From the NCBI GenBank assembly GCA_944390495.1, contig CALXQE010000025.1, positions 1-64,000 on the forward strand: DNA of 64,000 nucleotides, written 5' to 3'. The stretch's first letter is position 1, and every line of letters begins with the position of its first letter. The position numbers and the translations under genes are program-made. Origin of the DNA: an uncultured Clostridia bacterium. GTDB taxonomy: Bacteria; Bacillota; Clostridia; UBA1381. Shown here one piece after another: positions 59,461 to 64,000 of this stretch. The notes beneath the pieces were generated by a model. It was not told the DNA's origin and did not search any database. It worked only from the letters and a program-made list of their open reading frames with translations.

Positions 59461-59503
59461 ACTTTGATAGTACAATTATATACTATCAAAGTTCTTTTTT
59501 CAA
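59461..59503 (-). promoter_or_regulatory. galE promoter with embedded 12-bp operator-like repeat
   Basis: Minus strand TTGAAA (59498-59503), 17-base spacer, TATAAT (59475-59480). Perfect repeat ACTTTGATAGTA (59461-59472) and TACTATCAAAGT (59481-59492), 8 bases apart, brackets the -10. Same design as the repeat at 5019-5049. Confidence 0.75.
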
Positions 59504-59523
59504 TACCGCAGAGAAATATTTTA

Positions 59524-60321
59524 TTAATTTGTTAAAAGTTTAGCTAATCGATATATTGTAACACAAGTCCATAACTTAGTATTGTCAAGTCCCAAACCTT
59601 CACCGGTTCCCTTAATAATACCGTTATCAACGCACCACTGAACAGCTTCCCTTGCCCAAGACGGCATATTATCGTCAATATAATTATAAATCATGGGGTT
59701 TTCAAGTTTGGAAACTTCTTGATTTAATACGTCAATTCTTTCGCTCTCTTTTTCTATCATACGTTTTAATTCTTCATACTGCTCCATAGTAAGACCTCCT
59801 TCACTTTGCGGTTCTATACCGTTACAAATAGCTCGTGCAATTTCTTCAACACCTAATTTTTTATATAAATCCACATCTGTCTTAGTGTCCACAAAACACA
59901 CTTCCACAAGCATTGCAGGTGCATTGCTTTTTCTGACAACATATAGATTTGACCCATCCTTTATTCCCCTGTTTACAAAACCAAGTTTTGCCATGTTGTC
60001 ACAAATTCGCTGTGCCGCCTCAAGTTTTTTCCCTCCGTATGTAAACACTTCACAGCCCTTGCCTCCGCCGCTGTTAAAATGTATTGACACAAATAAATCA
60101 AGGGGCTTACTATTTGCCATATCTACAATTTTTTTTAAATTTTCACTTACGGAAGCACTTCTGTCATCTGTACAGTCAATCACTGTAACACCTTTACTTC
60201 TAAGGCAATCCATGACTTTATATCCGACGTTTCTTGTTTCGTCACTTTCATTAATGAATCCGACAGCACCGCTGCCGACAGTACCGCTGACTGTATGTCC
60301 GCAGTTTATTCCGACTATCAT
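59524..60321 (-). CDS. Phage N-acetylmuramoyl-L-alanine amidase (endolysin)
   Basis: A 265-residue lysin. Residues 1-170 are an Amidase_3 domain: IVGINCGHT (first zinc His), FINESDETR (Glu), LFVSIHFNSGGGKG (second His), and PAMLVEVCFVDTKTD (catalytic Glu). A charged linker about 178-210 leads to an SLH-like wall-binding end (MPSWAREAVQWCVDNGIIKG, TCVTIYRLAKLL). Start ATG 60321 has AGGTGG. It directly follows the tail protein gene; no holin is seen before the galE promoter 30 bases away. Confidence 0.9.
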   Translation of the reverse strand: MIVGINCGHTVSGTVGSGAVGFINESDETRNVGYKVMDCLRSKGVTVIDCTDDRSASVSENLKKIVDMANSKPLDLFVSIHFNSGGGKGCEVFTYGGKKLEAAQRICDNMAKLGFVNRGIKDGSNLYVVRKSNAPAMLVEVCFVDTKTDVDLYKKLGVEEIARAICNGIEPQSEGGLTMEQYEELKRMIEKESERIDVLNQEVSKLENPMIYNYIDDNMPSWAREAVQWCVDNGIIKGTGEGLGLDNTKLWTCVTIYRLAKLLTN

Positions 60322-60364
60322 ATTAACCACCTCAATAAAATATATTCAATTTTAGTCTATCGTA

Positions 60365-61786
60365 TTACTTTGTAACAGCAATTACATTTCCGTTAATACA
60401 AAGTTCTCCTAATTCATTTACTTCTATGACATTTTCTCCGATATTTATTTTATCTGCCGTAAGATTTCCGCAAAATTCAGCCTTACCGTCATCACCAAGT
60501 TCCAATGCCTTCCCCCCTGAATTATCAAAAACCGTACAAATAAATTTACCATCGCTGTTACCGATTTTTGTCTTTAACATATTTCCCGATGTAATTTCAA
60601 TAATATCTGATAATATTGAAACTTGACCTGACGAACCTGTCACTTTAATACCCGAATTTGAAATAACGCCCGAAACCGACTGTGCTTTTACCTTTCCGCT
60701 TGTGGTCGAAACTTTTTTGTACCGTCTTGTTAAAAGCCCCATTTGCTCCAAATAAAAATACATATCTTTTTTTACTCGTCCTATAGATATTACAGTTGAT
60801 TCACTTTCATAAGGGTAATATTCTATTTTTATAACACGTTCATATATTTCATTTCCGTTATCCAAAACAGTCACACCGTCACCAATATTAAGACTTTCAT
60901 CATCTTTAAATTCGGATAATTTTGAAATATCCGCAAATGTTCCTGTTATATTAACAGACGGCACATCTATTCTTTCCTTGTTTTCACTGTTAAACTCCCA
61001 CATAGCTCGGCTCATTATTTTTTCAGGTTCAGTATAATCGCTGTAATCCCTAAATCCTTCTTTTACACCGTAAATATCCGCATTATCGCTCTGTAAATAC
61101 TGCAAACCTCCGTTAACACTGCCAATATGGGCATCATTATAACCATAGGGATATAATCTTGTCACCATACCTGTAATATCACGTTCTATTGAAATATTTT
61201 GCATATTCTTTGTAAGTTCAAGGCGAATATTGCTGTCACAGCCTATACGTTCCACTAAAGCAAACCTGTAATTATCAGTATAAATTTCACCCTTTCCGCA
61301 GTTTTCTATAACTGCGTTTACCGCTTCATACACGCTTATTTTGTCAGTAGAAAAGAAATCGATTAAAAAACCGTCACTTCCTATCCAAGTCATACCAAGT
61401 TTATTTAATTCTTCTTCGCTTATTAATGAAAAGTCACTTCCGTCAAATGCTTTTTCAATAACTTTATAAGGGTTAACACCTATCATATCAGGAATATTTT
61501 GTATATGTATATTTGGAGTATCTGCATTATATACGTGATGACACTGAACGCTTATTTCTGATTTACCGCCGTTTGAAATTGTAGTCTTTACTATTCTGTA
61601 AGCTTGTCCCTGACAAACAACAATTTTATTTTCCTGTATTAAATTTGCTTTGTCACCGCTTCCCGGATATAAAAACTCCAACATATTGCTTCCGTTTATT
61701 TCACGTGTTATATGAACATTGTAGGCACTCCCTAATACAATCCCTAAGTCGAAACTTTTACTGTCAAAAGGAAGTATTTTAAGCAT
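60365..61786 (-). CDS. Phage tail-associated protein (Prophage_tail family), second element
   Basis: A 473-residue homologue of the 5069-6814 protein: GSGDKANLIQENKIVVCQGQAYRIV, GVNPYKVIEKAFDGSDFSLI, FFSTDKISVYEAVNAVIENCG, TRLYPYGYNDAHIGSVNGGLQYLQSDNADIYG and IKIEYYPYESESTVISIG. The C-terminal part is shorter by about 100 residues and ends in a small beta-helix-like region (SGKVKAQSVSGVISNSG). ATG 61786 overlaps the Dit stop. It forms the baseplate hub. Confidence 0.85.
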   Translation of the reverse strand: MLKILPFDSKSFDLGIVLGSAYNVHITREINGSNMLEFLYPGSGDKANLIQENKIVVCQGQAYRIVKTTISNGGKSEISVQCHHVYNADTPNIHIQNIPDMIGVNPYKVIEKAFDGSDFSLISEEELNKLGMTWIGSDGFLIDFFSTDKISVYEAVNAVIENCGKGEIYTDNYRFALVERIGCDSNIRLELTKNMQNISIERDITGMVTRLYPYGYNDAHIGSVNGGLQYLQSDNADIYGVKEGFRDYSDYTEPEKIMSRAMWEFNSENKERIDVPSVNITGTFADISKLSEFKDDESLNIGDGVTVLDNGNEIYERVIKIEYYPYESESTVISIGRVKKDMYFYLEQMGLLTRRYKKVSTTSGKVKAQSVSGVISNSGIKVTGSSGQVSILSDIIEITSGNMLKTKIGNSDGKFICTVFDNSGGKALELGDDGKAEFCGNLTADKINIGENVIEVNELGELCINGNVIAVTK

Positions 61787-62618
61787 CGTCATCACCCCAG
61801 TCAACATCGTCAAACACTGCTCCATACATAAACTTCGGTGTAAATGTAAGTCTTAAAGATACTGCGTTTTGGCTTTCTACACTAAGCATATTACTGCCGG
61901 GCTGAAATTCAAAGAATTCACCTGATACATACACGCTTTTTTCATCACATATTACAATGTGTTTTTCAAAATCAACTTCTGTATTACCTTTTGCAGTAAA
62001 GGTCAGCGATTTATTCCCAAGTGTAAATTTTATCTTCCCATTTGCATTAGCTACCGATATTACAGGGCTTATCGGTCTGTCACCGCAATTTATGAAATTA
62101 ACCGTTCCGTTTCCTGACAATGAAAACGAATAATATGTATCCATTTCAAGGGGAATATTAGAATCAATCCAAAGTGCATCATCAAGAACAGGACCATTAT
62201 TATCAAATATGCAGTAACCAAATGGCTCTACACGGAAATACACCTCAAGCATTGCCTTTCTGCCCTCATTTTCAGGCATATAAATAATCTCATCAATAAT
62301 ACGACCTTTCCAAACTATAAGAGGAATATCATCAAAAATCAAATCACCGCTGCCACAAAGCCAAAGTGATAATTTTGATAACGTATACTGCATTTGTTCT
62401 AAATTATCAGCACATACCCCCATTGAAACAGAGAAAATTCTGTCATTATAAAACTCACGACCATACTCGTTTGAAGATGAAAAATCATATACACCGTCAC
62501 GACATGGAACATCCGTCATATAACTTTTTCTACTTGGACGAATTGGACGAGATTTAGTTTTTACTGTTACATTAAACTCCGATGAATGTTGATTTTTAAA
62601 AGTAAATCCATTTCTCAT
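61779..62618 (-). CDS. Distal tail protein (Dit), second element
   Basis: A 279-residue Sipho_tail protein; MRNGFTFKNQHSSEFNVTVKTKSRPIRPS, LIFDDIPLIVWKGRIIDEIIYMPENEGRKAMLEVYFRVEPF and a FTPKFMYGAVFDDVDWGDDDA end are parallel to the protein at 6814-7647. ATG 62618 has AGGAGGT; upstream in-frame ATG 62672 lies in the tape measure gene. Confidence 0.88.
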   Translation of the reverse strand: MRNGFTFKNQHSSEFNVTVKTKSRPIRPSRKSYMTDVPCRDGVYDFSSSNEYGREFYNDRIFSVSMGVCADNLEQMQYTLSKLSLWLCGSGDLIFDDIPLIVWKGRIIDEIIYMPENEGRKAMLEVYFRVEPFGYCIFDNNGPVLDDALWIDSNIPLEMDTYYSFSLSGNGTVNFINCGDRPISPVISVANANGKIKFTLGNKSLTFTAKGNTEVDFEKHIVICDEKSVYVSGEFFEFQPGSNMLSVESQNAVSLRLTFTPKFMYGAVFDDVDWGDDDA

Positions 62619-62628
62619 GTTACACCTC

Positions 62629-64000
62629 CTAATAGGCAGAAACTGCCAAACCGACTCTATTTTGAAGTGCATTTAATATGTCGCTTGCGTCACCTGTTAT
62701 ATTTATATTTCTGTTGTCGGAATATGAATTTGAAGATACATTTATGGACTTTATAGCATTAATTGTCTGCATAAATAAAGTTGTAATGGTGCTTTCCATA
62801 CCTTTTATATCTGAGTTTACAGTTCCGATTATATCCTCAATATTAAAACCTGTTTTTTCAATAGTTGCAAGAAGATACTGTTTATTTTTTTCTACCGTGT
62901 CGTAGCTTTCTTCAAGCTCGGTTATTTTTTCTGTATGTGCCTTTTGTAAGTTATACATTTCCTCTTCTCTTTTTATCTGCTTCATATCATCAAGAAGTGA
63001 ATTGTATTTGTCTTTACCTTTCTGCGTTACAGCATTTTCATATATATCAAGTTGCTCCTGCACCTCAGCCTTTGACTCTTTTCTGTCACTTACCTCCCAC
63101 TTTTCACTAAGTGCATTCTCTTCTGCTTCAAAACTGTCTTTAAGATTTGATATGTAATCCTTTTGATAATCAAGAAGTGCGTCAGCTTCGTCCATCTTTG
63201 CATTATACAAATCAAGAATAGCATACATTGTATCATCTCTGTATTCCTGCCAGCCAATATTGCCTGCATCGTACATTTCCTGAATACGTTCAATACTTCG
63301 TTCATAAAACTTTACAGGACTGTCATTCCATTCACCCCAGTCACCGTAAGTATCACGAATCATTTTCCAGTTTTCCGCATCACTTTGCCATTTTTCGTAT
63401 ATGGAATGTTTTTCTTCCTGCTCCTGCTGTTGTTTTTCTATTTCAAGTTTTCCTATTGTAAGGTCAACACCTGCTTTATACTCATAAAAGTCTTCCCATA
63501 TTCCTTTAATTTCCTCGGCAGAATATTCAGTTGATGTTACCATCTGTGACACCATTGCGTTATAATTATATAATTGACGCTTGTAGGCTTCAATTTGCTC
63601 GTCAACACCCATACCGCCGACTTCAACTTGATATTTTATCCAAGCGTCCGAATGTTCTTTGTAATCAGCTAACGATTCTTCGCTTGCCTTTTTTTCTTCC
63701 TTCCAAATTTCCTGCTGCAATGAGAATATTTCTTCTTGAATTTCTCTAACTGCCATACTGTCGTATGCAAACTGCACCATTAGTTCATTCCACCATTGAA
63801 GTTCTTCCGCCGGTGACATATTATGTGTTTTTTTATAATGATTTAATTCCGCTTTTTCAGTTTCAAAATATTCATTATTCCATCCAGATGCGTAATGAGG
63901 AAGTCCTAAACCGGACATTATCGCCTTTGTTTCAGAAGCCGTATATACCTTATCACCCTTTGACAACGGCACTATAACGTCACGACCTTCATACATTATA
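62629..64000 (-). CDS. Tape measure protein C-terminus, second element, cut by the window edge
   Basis: The frame enters from the right edge; 457 codons are visible. The visible start EGRDVIVPLSKGDKVYTASETKAIMSGLGLPHYASGWNN is clearly homologous to the middle of the tape measure protein at 7658-12841, as are WQSDAENWKMIRDTYGDWGEW and the long C-terminal coiled coil (YISNLKDSFEAEENALSEKW). The two differ at many positions, so this is an independent element, not an assembly copy. Confidence 0.85.
   Translation of the reverse strand, partial: IMYEGRDVIVPLSKGDKVYTASETKAIMSGLGLPHYASGWNNEYFETEKAELNHYKKTHNMSPAEELQWWNELMVQFAYDSMAVREIQEEIFSLQQEIWKEEKKASEESLADYKEHSDAWIKYQVEVGGMGVDEQIEAYKRQLYNYNAMVSQMVTSTEYSAEEIKGIWEDFYEYKAGVDLTIGKLEIEKQQQEQEEKHSIYEKWQSDAENWKMIRDTYGDWGEWNDSPVKFYERSIERIQEMYDAGNIGWQEYRDDTMYAILDLYNAKMDEADALLDYQKDYISNLKDSFEAEENALSEKWEVSDRKESKAEVQEQLDIYENAVTQKGKDKYNSLLDDMKQIKREEEMYNLQKAHTEKITELEESYDTVEKNKQYLLATIEKTGFNIEDIIGTVNSDIKGMESTITTLFMQTINAIKSINVSSNSYSDNRNINITGDASDILNALQNRVGLAVSAY

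Overview
The window looks like a low-GC gut Firmicute of class Clostridia. Nearly every gene has a Gram-positive AGGAGG-type ribosome binding site, promoters are consensus sigma-A type with 17-base spacers, and the core genes (mltG-trmR-U32 peptidase cluster, yqeY-rpsU, galE, pgcA, bioY) are typical of that class. Two very large secreted proteins, one with a rhamnogalacturonan-acetylesterase-like SGNH domain, suggest a plant-polysaccharide (pectin) feeder. The species cannot be fixed from the sequence.

Positions 1-37062 are one siphovirus-type prophage, read almost entirely leftwards and cut off at the left edge. From right to left: tyrosine integrase (35884-37062) next to two tandem tRNA-Pro genes; a rightward immunity arm (ImmA-type protease and cI-like repressor, 34503-35549) facing a leftward Cro-like gene across operators of form TTGC-N6-GCAA; antirepressor, excisionase-like gene and small early genes (32142-34079); replication genes (DUF2800, DUF2815, family A polymerase, VapE-type primase-helicase, VRR-NUC, SNF2 helicase) with an origin-like repeat cluster at 24754-25002; a DUF1492/ArpU-type late regulator; a candidate structured RNA; then the late operon: terminase, portal, head morphogenesis, scaffold, capsid, connectors, major tail protein, frameshifted tail chaperones, tape measure, Dit, tail-associated protein, tail fibre, XhlA-like protein and holin.

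Inside the late operon are insertions with their own promoters and terminators. At 13378-13668 a 20-residue hydrophobic peptide gene faces a short convergent RNA, the layout of a type I toxin-antitoxin pair. At 2428-5068, between the tail-associated protein and the fibre, is a moron-like block: a ribbon-helix-helix protein, a Rha regulator, an XRE regulator and a secreted copper-amine-oxidase-N-like protein. Short RNAs with near-consensus promoters and intrinsic terminators recur at four places in the prophage (3604-3700, 13378-13520, 32090-32186, and leftward at 35762-35866). Three of them run into the 3' end of a tiny leftward gene.

Positions 37128-59443 are host chromosome: two tRNA-Pro, aroF, divergent tadA, mnmA, two giant secreted proteins (1880 and 1317 residues), a U32 peptidase of the tRNA-hydroxylation type, a CNNM/CorC protein with a long leader, trmR-like methyltransferase, mltG, bioY, pgcA, tRNA-Thr, yqeY, rpsU and galE.

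From 59524 to the right edge lies the end of a second prophage-like element: amidase, tail-associated protein, Dit and the C-terminus of a tape measure protein, all related to the tail module of the first prophage but without a visible fibre or holin.
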